This document shows positions 1 to 5,922 of a stretch of 6,382 bases of DNA, one piece after another. This DNA comes from an uncultured Actinomycetes bacterium (GTDB lineage Bacteria; Actinomycetota; Acidimicrobiia; Acidimicrobiales; Microtrichaceae): positions 1 through 6,382 of the forward strand of contig CAJBIS010000299.1 in assembly GCA_903953195.1 (NCBI GenBank), read 5' to 3'. Made by a program: the position numbers and the translations under genes. The notes beneath the pieces were generated by a model, which worked only from the letters and a program-made list of their open reading frames with translations, did no database searches and was not told where the DNA came from. Position 1 is the stretch's first letter. Each line of letters begins with the position of its first letter.

Positions 1-1
1 C

Positions 2-406
2 GAGGCCGGCGCCGACGACTACCTGACCAAGCCGTTCGTCCCCAAGGAGCTCTCGGCGCGGATCCGGGCGCTGCTGCGGCGGGCCCGACCGGCGGTCGCG
101 GGCAACCCGCGGCTCCGCTTCGGCGACCTCGAGGTCGTCCCGCAGGAGGGCGTGGTCACCCGCAACGGGGAACAGGTCCATCTGACCAAGACCGAGTTCC
201 GACTGCTCGTCGAGCTCGCCAACCACCCGGGCACCGTGTTCTCGCGTGAGGACCTGCTCGACAAGGTGTGGGGCCACGGCGTCTTCGGCGACAGCCGCCT
301 CGTCGACGTCCACGTGCGGCGACTGCGCACCAAGGTCGAGGCCGACCCGGCCAATCCGCGCCACGTCGTGACCGTCCGGGGTCTGGGCTACAAGCTCCAG
401 ACGTGA
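2..406 (+). CDS. mtrA: MtrA-like response regulator, C-terminal part (5' end outside window)
   Basis: This is the C-terminal 134 residues of an OmpR/PhoB-family response regulator, a cytoplasmic transcription factor switched by phosphorylation from its partner kinase. The reading frame is open from base 2, so the start codon and the phosphorylated Asp lie upstream of the window. Visible residues 3-12 (GADDYLTKPF) are the end of the receiver domain with its conserved Lys-Pro. After a short linker, residues about 38-134 form the winged-helix DNA-binding domain, with LTKTEFRLL at 61-69, a recognition-helix region around SRLVDVHVRRLR (98-109) and the closing VRGLGYKL. The sequence resembles actinobacterial MtrA closely, and the next two genes (MtrB-like kinase, GerMN lipoprotein) support that reading over other PhoB-like regulators. 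In known actinobacteria MtrA controls cell-wall, division and replication-linked genes. The stop is 4 nt before the kinase start, so the two are very probably cotranscribed. Confidence 0.92.
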   Translation, partial: EAGADDYLTKPFVPKELSARIRALLRRARPAVAGNPRLRFGDLEVVPQEGVVTRNGEQVHLTKTEFRLLVELANHPGTVFSREDLLDKVWGHGVFGDSRLVDVHVRRLRTKVEADPANPRHVVTVRGLGYKLQT

Positions 407-410
407 TCCG

Positions 411-2003
411 GTGAGCGTCACCGAGGTCGTCGAGTCCGACGAGCCGCCCGCGTGGTCGGGCGTCCGTGCCGGCCTGCGGACCCGCATCACGCTCGCCGTG
501 GTGCTCGTCACGCTCGTCCTGTCGGTGGTGCTCGGGCTGCTCACCATCACCATCACGCGGCAGACGCTCGTCAACCAGCGTGAGGACTCGATCTCCCGAC
601 GGGCGCTCGCCAACGCGCAGATCGTCGACGGCGCGCTCGGCACGTCGACCGACGAGGCGCAGAGTGTGTTGAGTTCGCTCGCCGATGCCGGGAAGCCGTC
701 GGTCGTGCTCACCGACGGCGACGGTCAGCCGATCGCCGTCAGCCTCGATCAGCGCTTCGGCGTCGACACGCTCCCCCGGCAGCTGAAGGACCAGGTCGTC
801 GAGGAGAACAACCCGGCGATCATGCGCTTCCAGTCGGACGGCCTGACGCTCGTCGGTGTCGGCGTGCCGCTCTCGGGCGAGCGATCCGGTTACTTCGAGG
901 TGTACCGCCTCGACGACATCAACGACGGGCTGCAGAGCCTGCTCATCACGCTCGCCGTCGCCACGTTCGCGACGACGTTCGCCGCCGGCGTCCTCGGGTA
1001 CTGGGCCAGCGGCTACACCCTCCGACCGCTCAACCGCATCTCCGAGGCCGCCGAGTCGGTCGCCATGGGGCAGCTCGACACCCGCATCGACGAGCGGAAC
1101 TACGCCCAGGACCGCGATCTGGCGCCGCTGGTCGCGAACTTCAACGAGATGGTCGCCGCGCTCGAGGACCGCATCGATCGCGACGCCCGCTTCGCCAGTG
1201 ACGTCAGCCACGAGCTGCGCTCCCCGTTGACCACACTCAATGCCGGCCTGCACGTGATGCAGAACAACCGGGACGAGATGCCGGAACGGGCCCAGCACGC
1301 GCTCGATCTGCTGTCGGCCGACGTCGACCGCTTCACACAGCTGGTCGAGGACCTGCTCGAGATCTCACGGTTCGACGCCGGTGCCGTGCGCCTCGAACCC
1401 GAGGACGTCGCGCTGGTCCCGGTCGTGCGCGCCACCGTCCAGAACCTGGGCTACGGCGACGTCCCGGTCGATGTCGACCCCGAGCTCGAGGACATCGTCA
1501 TCACCTGCGACAAGCGCCGGCTCGTGCGCATCCTCGCCAACTACCTGCACAACGCGGACCGCTATGCCGATGGTGCCACCGGGGTGACGATCGAGCGACA
1601 CGACCCCGATCCCTTCAACCCGTTCGACGAGCTCACCGTCCGCATCGGCGTCGAGGACGCCGGCCCGGGGGTGCCCGAGTCGGAACGAGATCGCATCTTC
1701 GACCGGTTCAACCGAGGCGATCAGGGCGGCAGCCGCGGCGCCGACATCGGCGTCGGGCTGGGACTGGCGCTCGCCGCCGAGCACGCGGCGCTCCAGGGCG
1801 GGCGGGTGTGGGTCGAGGACCGCTCCGACGGAGGTCAGGGCGCATGCTTCGTGGTCGAGCTGCCGCTCGTCGAGCCCGAGGAGTTCGACGACGAGGAGGA
1901 CCTCAGCGCCGCGACGCCCGAGGCCGCCAGCGCCCTCACGCTGACCGGCGAGCACCAGACGATCCAGCTCGGCGTGGACGCACCCCTGGGCGAGGACGCG
2001 TGA
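411..2003 (+). CDS. mtrB: MtrB-like membrane sensor histidine kinase
   Basis: This 530-residue protein is predicted to autophosphorylate on a histidine and pass the phosphate to the regulator encoded just upstream. Layout: short cytoplasmic N-terminus; membrane helix about 24-48; extracytoplasmic sensor region about 50-174; second membrane helix about 175-198; HAMP domain about 199-252; dimerisation/phosphoacceptor domain with FASDVSHELRSPL (261-273), phosphoacceptor His267; ATP-binding domain with N-box Asn381, G1 box VEDAGPGVP (414-422), F-box Phe430/Phe433 and G2 box GVGLGLAL (447-454). All catalytic motifs are intact. The LEISRFDAG segment (316-324) after the H-box matches MtrB-type kinases. 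Length is close to mycobacterial MtrB. The GTG at 411 is the only sensible start, since it lies 4 nt after the regulator stop and precedes the first membrane helix; no clear Shine-Dalgarno sequence is seen, so translation is probably coupled. After about residue 487 there is an acidic, low-complexity tail ending at the stop that overlaps the next gene. Confidence 0.9.
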   Translation: MSVTEVVESDEPPAWSGVRAGLRTRITLAVVLVTLVLSVVLGLLTITITRQTLVNQREDSISRRALANAQIVDGALGTSTDEAQSVLSSLADAGKPSVVLTDGDGQPIAVSLDQRFGVDTLPRQLKDQVVEENNPAIMRFQSDGLTLVGVGVPLSGERSGYFEVYRLDDINDGLQSLLITLAVATFATTFAAGVLGYWASGYTLRPLNRISEAAESVAMGQLDTRIDERNYAQDRDLAPLVANFNEMVAALEDRIDRDARFASDVSHELRSPLTTLNAGLHVMQNNRDEMPERAQHALDLLSADVDRFTQLVEDLLEISRFDAGAVRLEPEDVALVPVVRATVQNLGYGDVPVDVDPELEDIVITCDKRRLVRILANYLHNADRYADGATGVTIERHDPDPFNPFDELTVRIGVEDAGPGVPESERDRIFDRFNRGDQGGSRGADIGVGLGLALAAEHAALQGGRVWVEDRSDGGQGACFVVELPLVEPEEFDDEEDLSAATPEAASALTLTGEHQTIQLGVDAPLGEDA

Positions 2004-2656
2004 TGCGCCGTCCGATGCGACCACTCGCTGCGCTGCTGGCCGTGACCGGCGCGGCGACGCTGTTCGGCTGCGGCATCGGGACCGACGACCAACCCCGCGC
2101 GCTACCGGTCAGCACGTCGACGACGACGACCGCGCCCGCCGACGGCGACAGCGCGAACGATCGGGCCGCCGCCGTGTTGTGGTTCGTCAGCGGCTCCGAC
2201 GTGGTTCCCGTCTCCGCCCGGCTGCCCGACCGCGAGCTCGGCACCGTGTTCAACGAACTGCTCGCACCCAGCGACGCGACGCTCGGCAACCTGGCCAGCT
2301 CGATCCCGTCCGGGACCCAGTTGCGCAAGCTGTCGCTCGACCAGGGCGTCCTCGACATCAATCTCAGTTCCGAGTTCCAGAACCTCGCCGGCCCGGCGCG
2401 TCAGCAGGCGATCGCGCAGATGGTGCTGACCGCCACCGAGGCATCCGGGGTCGAGTCGGTCGAGTTCAGCGTCGAGGGCCAGCCCATCCGGGTCAGCTCA
2501 CCCGAGCGCGGCGACGTCACGACGGTCACGGCGTGCGACTTCTCGTCGCTGCTCCCCACGGCACAGGAGGCCGACGCGAACCGTCTGAGCCCCGCCACCG
2601 TGCAGCAGCTCGACGCACGCCGCAGTCAGCTCGACCAGCGCTGCGTCCGTCGTTGA
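2003..2656 (+). CDS. GerMN-domain lipoprotein, short LpqB-like partner of the MtrAB system
   Basis: This 217-residue protein has a lipoprotein signal peptide: basic MRRPMR, a hydrophobic stretch 8-21 and a lipobox LFGC with Cys23 as the expected lipid-modified residue (Phe at -2 is uncommon). A Thr-rich linker (38-44) leads to a GerMN fold at about 55-166, with typical elements PREL-like VFNELLAP (82-89), IPSGTQL (101-107), VLDINLSSEF (116-125) and the following QMVLTAT helix. Residues 167-217 are a small tail with Cys178 and Cys214, which could pair outside the cell. Position directly after a MtrAB-like pair suggests the LpqB role: an envelope lipoprotein that tunes the kinase. Mycobacterial LpqB is far longer, with a second large C-terminal domain that is absent here. 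ATG at 2003 overlaps the kinase TGA by one base; an in-frame GTG at 2000 is an alternative. Domain and location are well supported; action on MtrB is inferred from synteny. Confidence 0.83.
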   Translation: MRRPMRPLAALLAVTGAATLFGCGIGTDDQPRALPVSTSTTTTAPADGDSANDRAAAVLWFVSGSDVVPVSARLPDRELGTVFNELLAPSDATLGNLASSIPSGTQLRKLSLDQGVLDINLSSEFQNLAGPARQQAIAQMVLTATEASGVESVEFSVEGQPIRVSSPERGDVTTVTACDFSSLLPTAQEADANRLSPATVQQLDARRSQLDQRCVRR

Positions 2657-2660
2657 CGCC

Positions 2661-3695
2661 TCACGATGCGAAGAACGGCCGGGCCACCTGCTCGTAGAGG
2701 TCGAGGTCGACACCCTTGCGGCGGTGGGCCACGTCGGCGAGCGGCACGTGGACGATGCGGTCGGACTGCAGTGCGACCATCACACCCCACTCCCCCGCTG
2801 CGGCGGCGTCGGCGGCGGCCACTCCGAACCGCGTGGCCAGCACCCGGTCGAACGCCGTCGGCGTGCCGCCGCGCTGCACGTGACCGAGGATCGTGACCCG
2901 CGACTCGATCCCCGTGCGTGATTCGATCTCGGCGGCGAGCACCTGCGAGATGCCGCCGAGCCGCTGGTGGCCGAACCGGTCGACCTCGTAGTCGATCTCC
3001 TCGAGCGTGCCGGGCGCGGGCTCCGCGCCCTCGGCGACGACGACGATCGACGCGTAGCTCGACCCGGCGTGCCGACGGGCGAGTGCGTCGCACACCTCGG
3101 CGATGTCGAAGGGCACCTCGGGGATCAGCGTCATCGTGGCCCCACCCGCCAGACCCGACCGCAGGGCGATGTGGCCGACGTGGCGACCCATCACCTCGAC
3201 GACCATCACCCGGTCGTGCGACTCGGCCGTGGTGTGCAGCCGGTCGATCGCGGCGGAGCAGATGTGCACGGCCGTGTCGAAGCCGAACGTCAGCTCGGTG
3301 CCCACCACGTCGTTGTCGATCGTCTTGGGCACGCCGATGCAGGGCACGCCGTCGAGGCGCAGGTCGTCGGCCGCGGCCAGCGACCCCTCGCCGCCGATCA
3401 CGATGAAGCCGTCGAGTCGGTGCCGCTGCACCGCGGCGCGGACCAGATCGACCCCGCCCTCGGTCGAGTAGGGCTGGACCCGGGACGTGCCGAGGATCGT
3501 GCCGCCACGCGGGAGGATCCCCCGGCAGCGGGCGACGTCGAGCAGCTCCCAGTCGTCCTCCATCACGCCGCGCCACGCGTCGCGGAACCCGAGCACGGCC
3601 CCGCCGTGCACCCGTTCCACCTTGCGGACGACGGCCCGGATCACGGCGTTCAGGCCGGGACAGTCACCGCCGGACGTCAACAACCCGATGCGCAT
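2661..3695 (-). CDS. pfkA: 6-phosphofructokinase, predicted ATP-dependent
   Basis: Cytoplasmic enzyme that phosphorylates fructose 6-phosphate to fructose 1,6-bisphosphate, the committed step of glycolysis. The 344-residue length is normal for a bacterial PFK. Visible motifs: N-terminal nucleotide loop TSGGDCPGLNAVIR (7-20), GGEGS (101-105), the catalytic PKTIDND (123-129, base Asp127), MGRHVGHIAL (169-178) and the substrate loop ILGHVQRGGTPTAFDR (269-284). Position 104 is Gly, as in ATP-using enzymes, whereas PPi-using ones carry Asp; position 124 is Lys, which occurs in PPi enzymes and in a subset of ATP enzymes. The Gly/Lys pair therefore favours ATP. ATG at 3695 is the start because the conserved MRIGLLTSGGD begins there. 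No Shine-Dalgarno sequence precedes it, but a TACCCT hexamer sits where a leaderless transcript would need its -10. It is divergent from glycerol kinase and convergent with the lipoprotein gene. Confidence 0.95.
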   Translation of the reverse strand: MRIGLLTSGGDCPGLNAVIRAVVRKVERVHGGAVLGFRDAWRGVMEDDWELLDVARCRGILPRGGTILGTSRVQPYSTEGGVDLVRAAVQRHRLDGFIVIGGEGSLAAADDLRLDGVPCIGVPKTIDNDVVGTELTFGFDTAVHICSAAIDRLHTTAESHDRVMVVEVMGRHVGHIALRSGLAGGATMTLIPEVPFDIAEVCDALARRHAGSSYASIVVVAEGAEPAPGTLEEIDYEVDRFGHQRLGGISQVLAAEIESRTGIESRVTILGHVQRGGTPTAFDRVLATRFGVAAADAAAAGEWGVMVALQSDRIVHVPLADVAHRRKGVDLDLYEQVARPFFAS

Positions 3696-3702
3696 GGAGG
3701 TG

Positions 3703-3708
3703 AGGGTA
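3703..3708 (-). promoter_or_regulatory. Possible -10 element (TACCCT) for pfkA, leaderless geometry
   Basis: Read on the - strand, TACCCT fits the actinobacterial TAnnnT -10 pattern. Its last T is 8 nt from the A of the pfkA ATG, so transcription would start at or one base before the start codon. There is no ribosome binding site in the 23-bp gap on this strand, which agrees with a leaderless message. No convincing -35 is visible. Short degenerate motif, so support is mainly positional. Confidence 0.4.
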
Positions 3709-3712
3709 TCGT
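3707..3712 (+). promoter_or_regulatory. Possible -10 element (TATCGT) for glpK, leaderless geometry
   Basis: TATCGT fits TAnnnT and its final T is 7 nt before the A of the glpK ATG, the spacing expected if the A is the +1 base. It shares its TA step (3707-3708) with the opposite-strand pfkA hexamer. No clear -35 is visible. An alternative is a transcript starting further upstream inside pfkA that uses the GGAGGTGAGGG run (3696-3706) as a distant ribosome binding site. Confidence 0.42.
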
Positions 3713-3718
3713 CCAGCC

Positions 3719-5218
3719 ATGTCCGTCGTGATCGCCATCGATGCAGGCACCACCGGCGTCCGAGCCTTCGCCGTCGACTCCTCGGGCCGCCCGGTCGCCC
3801 GTTCCTACCGCGAGTTCCCGCAGCACTTCCCGCAGCCGGGCTGGGTGGAGCACGACCCGGGCGAGATCCTCGATGCGACGCTGCTCGTGCTCGCCGAGAC
3901 GGTCGAGCTCGTCGACGAGCCCGTCGCCGCGATCGGCATCACCGACCAGCGCGAGACCGTCGTCGCGTGGAACCGGCGCACCGGCGAGGTGCTGCACCGG
4001 GCGCTCGTGTGGCAGGACCGACGCACCGCCGATCGCTGCGACGAACTCGACGCACAGGGCGCTCTCCCCCGCGTGCGGGAACTCACCGGCCTGGTGCTCG
4101 ACCCGTACTTCTCGGCCTCGAAGATGGAGTGGCTGCTCCGCGACGGCGGCGTCACCGCGGATGCCGATCTGGCACTCGGCACGATCGACTCCTGGCTGGT
4201 CTGGAACCTGACCGGTGGCGAGTTCGTCACCGACCCGTCGAACGCCAGCCGCACGTTGCTCTACGACATCCGACGCGGCGAGTGGTCCGAGGAACTCTGT
4301 GACCTGTTCTCCGTGCCCGCCTCGGCGCTCGCCGAGGTGCGGCCGTCGGTCGGCGAGTTCGGCCGGACCACGACGGGCCTCCCGGTGCCTGCGGGGGTCC
4401 CGATCTCCGGGATCGCCGGCGACCAGCAGGCATCGCTGTTCGGACAGGCGTGCCTCGAGCCGGGCATGGCGAAGAACACCTACGGCACCGGCTCGTTCGT
4501 CCTGTTGAACGTGGGCACCGAGTGCCCCGAACCGACCGAGGGACTGCTCACGACGGTGGCGTGGGAGGTCCCCGCGAGCGTGCTCGGCGGTGCGGGCTCC
4601 GACACCGTCACCCACTACGCACTCGAGGGCGCCATCTTCTCGACGGGCTCCGCCGTGCAGTGGCTGCGGGACGGCCTCGAGATCATCGAGGACGCCGCCG
4701 AGTGCGGCCCGCTGGCCGAGAGCGTCGACGACACCGCCGGCGTGTTCGTCGTGCCCGCCTTCACCGGGCTCGGCTCGCCGTACTGGGACCCGCGAGCCCG
4801 GGCCTCGATCGTCGGCATCACCCGCGGCGCGACCCGGGCGCACGTCGCCCGTGCCGTCATCGAGTCGATGGCGCTGCAGACGCGCGACGTGGTCGACGCC
4901 ATGACGGCGGCGTCCGATCAACCCCTCCGGTCGTTGCGCGTCGACGGCGGTGCCAGCGCGATGCGACTCCTGCTGCAACTGCAGGCCGACCAGCTCGGCG
5001 TCACCATCGAGCGATCCGCCATCCAGGAGACGACGGCCCTCGGTGCCGCCTACCTGGCCGGGCTGGGCGCCGGCGTGTGGGCCGACGCCAACGACATGGC
5101 GGCCACGTGGACGAGCGACGTCACCGTCGAGCCCGGCGGCGACGCCGAGGCGATCGAGGCGACCTACCGGCAGTGGGGCGAAGCGGTGCGCCGCAGCCGC
5201 GGCTGGGCCCGCGACTGA
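3719..5218 (+). CDS. glpK: Glycerol kinase (FGGY family)
   Basis: Cytoplasmic kinase converting glycerol and ATP to sn-glycerol 3-phosphate, the entry step of glycerol use. The 499 residues match the family length. N-terminal phosphate loop is DAGTTGVRA (8-16). Glycerol-contact residues known from E. coli GlpK are all present: Arg78-Glu79 in ITDQRET, Trp98 in VWQDRRT, Tyr130 in LDPYFSASK, and catalytic-base Asp235 in GIAGDQQASLFG. Further family blocks are GWVEHDP (41-47), NTYGTGSF (253-260), YALEGAIF (300-307), FTGLGSPYWDP (348-358) and the C-terminal ATPase block RVDGGASAM (407-415). The one deviation is Ala9, where glycerol kinases usually have Gln (DQGTTSSR). The ATG at 3719 places the phosphate loop at the usual distance from the N-terminus. 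A GGAGGTGAGGG run lies 12-18 nt upstream, rather far for ribosome binding, while TATCGT ends exactly where a leaderless transcript would need it. No uptake protein or glycerol 3-phosphate dehydrogenase gene is adjacent in this window. Confidence 0.94.
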   Translation: MSVVIAIDAGTTGVRAFAVDSSGRPVARSYREFPQHFPQPGWVEHDPGEILDATLLVLAETVELVDEPVAAIGITDQRETVVAWNRRTGEVLHRALVWQDRRTADRCDELDAQGALPRVRELTGLVLDPYFSASKMEWLLRDGGVTADADLALGTIDSWLVWNLTGGEFVTDPSNASRTLLYDIRRGEWSEELCDLFSVPASALAEVRPSVGEFGRTTTGLPVPAGVPISGIAGDQQASLFGQACLEPGMAKNTYGTGSFVLLNVGTECPEPTEGLLTTVAWEVPASVLGGAGSDTVTHYALEGAIFSTGSAVQWLRDGLEIIEDAAECGPLAESVDDTAGVFVVPAFTGLGSPYWDPRARASIVGITRGATRAHVARAVIESMALQTRDVVDAMTAASDQPLRSLRVDGGASAMRLLLQLQADQLGVTIERSAIQETTALGAAYLAGLGAGVWADANDMAATWTSDVTVEPGGDAEAIEATYRQWGEAVRRSRGWARD

Positions 5219-5241
5219 CCGCCCGCGACTGACCGCCCGCG
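5207..5241 (+). repeat. 14-bp tandem repeat, 2.5 copies, across the glpK stop codon
   Basis: The unit GCCCGCGACTGACC occurs perfectly at 5207-5220 and 5221-5234, followed by a half copy GCCCGCG at 5235-5241. The first copy carries the glpK stop (TGA 5216-5218); the second copy carries a TGA at 5230-5232 in another frame. The repeat lies in the short convergent gap between glpK and the ACT-domain gene. It looks like a simple slippage duplication; no function is evident. Confidence 0.9.
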
Positions 5242-5259
5242 TCCATCACGTTCGCCGGA

Positions 5260-5856
5260 TCAGACCAGGCGGGCGAGCCCCGCCAGCACGTCGCGTTCAC
5301 GGCCACGCAGCGGCAGGTGCGAACGCGACGCGACCAGCACGCCGCGACCCGACGCCAGCGCGGCAACGGCGAGTTCGGGGAGTTCCGACGCGCCGCCGCT
5401 GGCGAGCGCGCCGCCGACGAACGCCGACAACCACGCGTCCGACGGAAGGTCCTGGCCGGTCGCGGCCAGCACCGCACCCGCTGCCGGTTCGACCACGGCC
5501 GACCAGTCGGCGCGCAGCAGACGGACGGTCCCCGACACCAGCGCCTCGAGCGGGTCGGCGGCGTCGAGTGCGACGGCCACCTCGAGGGCTGCGACCGCCG
5601 GATCCTCGGGTGGGCCGTCGAGCGGGCGGACGTCCTCGACGGCGACCCCCTCGACCTGACCGATCTCGTCGAGCAACAACTCGAGCAGTTCCGGCTCGGG
5701 GATGTCGACGACGAGTTCGTCGACGGCACTCCCGGCGCCACGTTCGATGATGTCGATCCCGATCACGTCACCGCGGACCGCACCCACGCGCGTCGCAACG
5801 GCACCGAGGGCGCCCGGACGGTCGGGCAGCCAGACTCTGAGCACGAACGTGGCCAC
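5260..5856 (-). CDS. ACT-domain protein with GAF-like C-terminus (Rv3013 type)
   Basis: This 198-residue cytoplasmic protein starts with an ACT domain (about 3-77): strand FVLRVWLPDRPGALG (4-18) with the Gly at 15 and 18 of the usual ligand-binding turn, then DVIGIDIIERG (30-40) and DELVVDIP (46-53). ACT domains normally bind amino acids and regulate a partner enzyme or themselves. Residues about 96-198 contain features of a degenerate GAF domain: LLRADWSAVV (113-122), an Ala/Gly-rich middle and a closing GRERDVLAGLARL helix. The same two-part layout is found in a family of uncharacterised actinobacterial proteins that includes M. tuberculosis Rv3013, which lies near gatCA and pfkA; pfkA is also nearby here. 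The start is GTG at 5856, chosen because the ACT strand begins at once and no earlier in-frame start fits. No Shine-Dalgarno sequence is visible. It follows the aminotransferase gene by 66 bp on the same strand. The ligand and partner are unknown. Confidence 0.85.
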   Translation of the reverse strand: MATFVLRVWLPDRPGALGAVATRVGAVRGDVIGIDIIERGAGSAVDELVVDIPEPELLELLLDEIGQVEGVAVEDVRPLDGPPEDPAVAALEVAVALDAADPLEALVSGTVRLLRADWSAVVEPAAGAVLAATGQDLPSDAWLSAFVGGALASGGASELPELAVAALASGRGVLVASRSHLPLRGRERDVLAGLARLV

Positions 5857-5864
5857 GTGGGGGG

Positions 5865-5870
5865 AACCTA
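5865..5870 (-). promoter_or_regulatory. Possible -10 element (TAGGTT) for the ACT-domain gene
   Basis: On the - strand TAGGTT fits TAnnnT and is followed by CCCCCCAC and then the GTG start. A +1 seven bases after its last T would give a 2-nt leader, so a nearly leaderless transcript. No -35 is evident. If correct, the gene has its own promoter and need not depend on the aminotransferase message. Confidence 0.33.
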
Positions 5871-5898
5871 TCGGCGATCTGTGTCCGGAGGATGTCGG

Positions 5899-5911
5899 CG
5901 GCGTGACGCCG
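5899..5911 (-). terminator. Small hairpin after the aminotransferase gene, weak terminator candidate
   Basis: CGGCGTCACGCCG forms a perfect 5-bp GC stem with a 3-nt loop, beginning 12 nt after the aminotransferase stop. There is no T-tract after it, so it is not a classic intrinsic terminator; actinobacterial terminators often lack one. Stems this short arise easily by chance at this GC content. Confidence 0.22.
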
Positions 5912-5922
5912 GGACTCGGTGA

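Noticed and set aside
156..1298. Long - strand open frame of 380 codons opposite mtrA and mtrB
   Set aside because: Its sequence is Arg/Gly/Val/Asp-rich with no domain, and it lies wholly antisense to two genes with intact motifs; long antisense frames are usual at this GC content.
1365..2024. - strand open frame of 219 codons opposite the 3' half of mtrB
   Set aside because: No recognisable family, no start context, and the composition is that of a shadow of the coding strand.
2626..3576. - strand open frame of 316 codons in a second frame of pfkA
   Set aside because: Arg/Ala-rich translation of an alternate frame of pfkA with no motifs; the other frame carries every PFK motif.
2967..3731. 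+ strand open frame of 254 codons opposite pfkA
   Set aside because: Fully antisense to a well-conserved enzyme gene, with His/Arg/Asp-rich sequence lacking any domain.
4450..5232. + strand open frame of 260 codons in a second frame of glpK
   Set aside because: Arg-rich alternate-frame translation; the glpK frame is complete and conserved through this stretch.
5234..5275. Possible terminator stem CGCCCGC/GCGGGCG after glpK
   Set aside because: The 7-bp arms are separated by a 28-nt loop, reach into the ACT-domain coding region and have no T-run; chance pairing is likely.
5317..5922. + strand open frame of 201 codons opposite the ACT-domain gene
   Set aside because: Low-complexity Arg/Asp/Gly-rich sequence with no family resemblance, whereas the - strand frame encodes a clear ACT domain.
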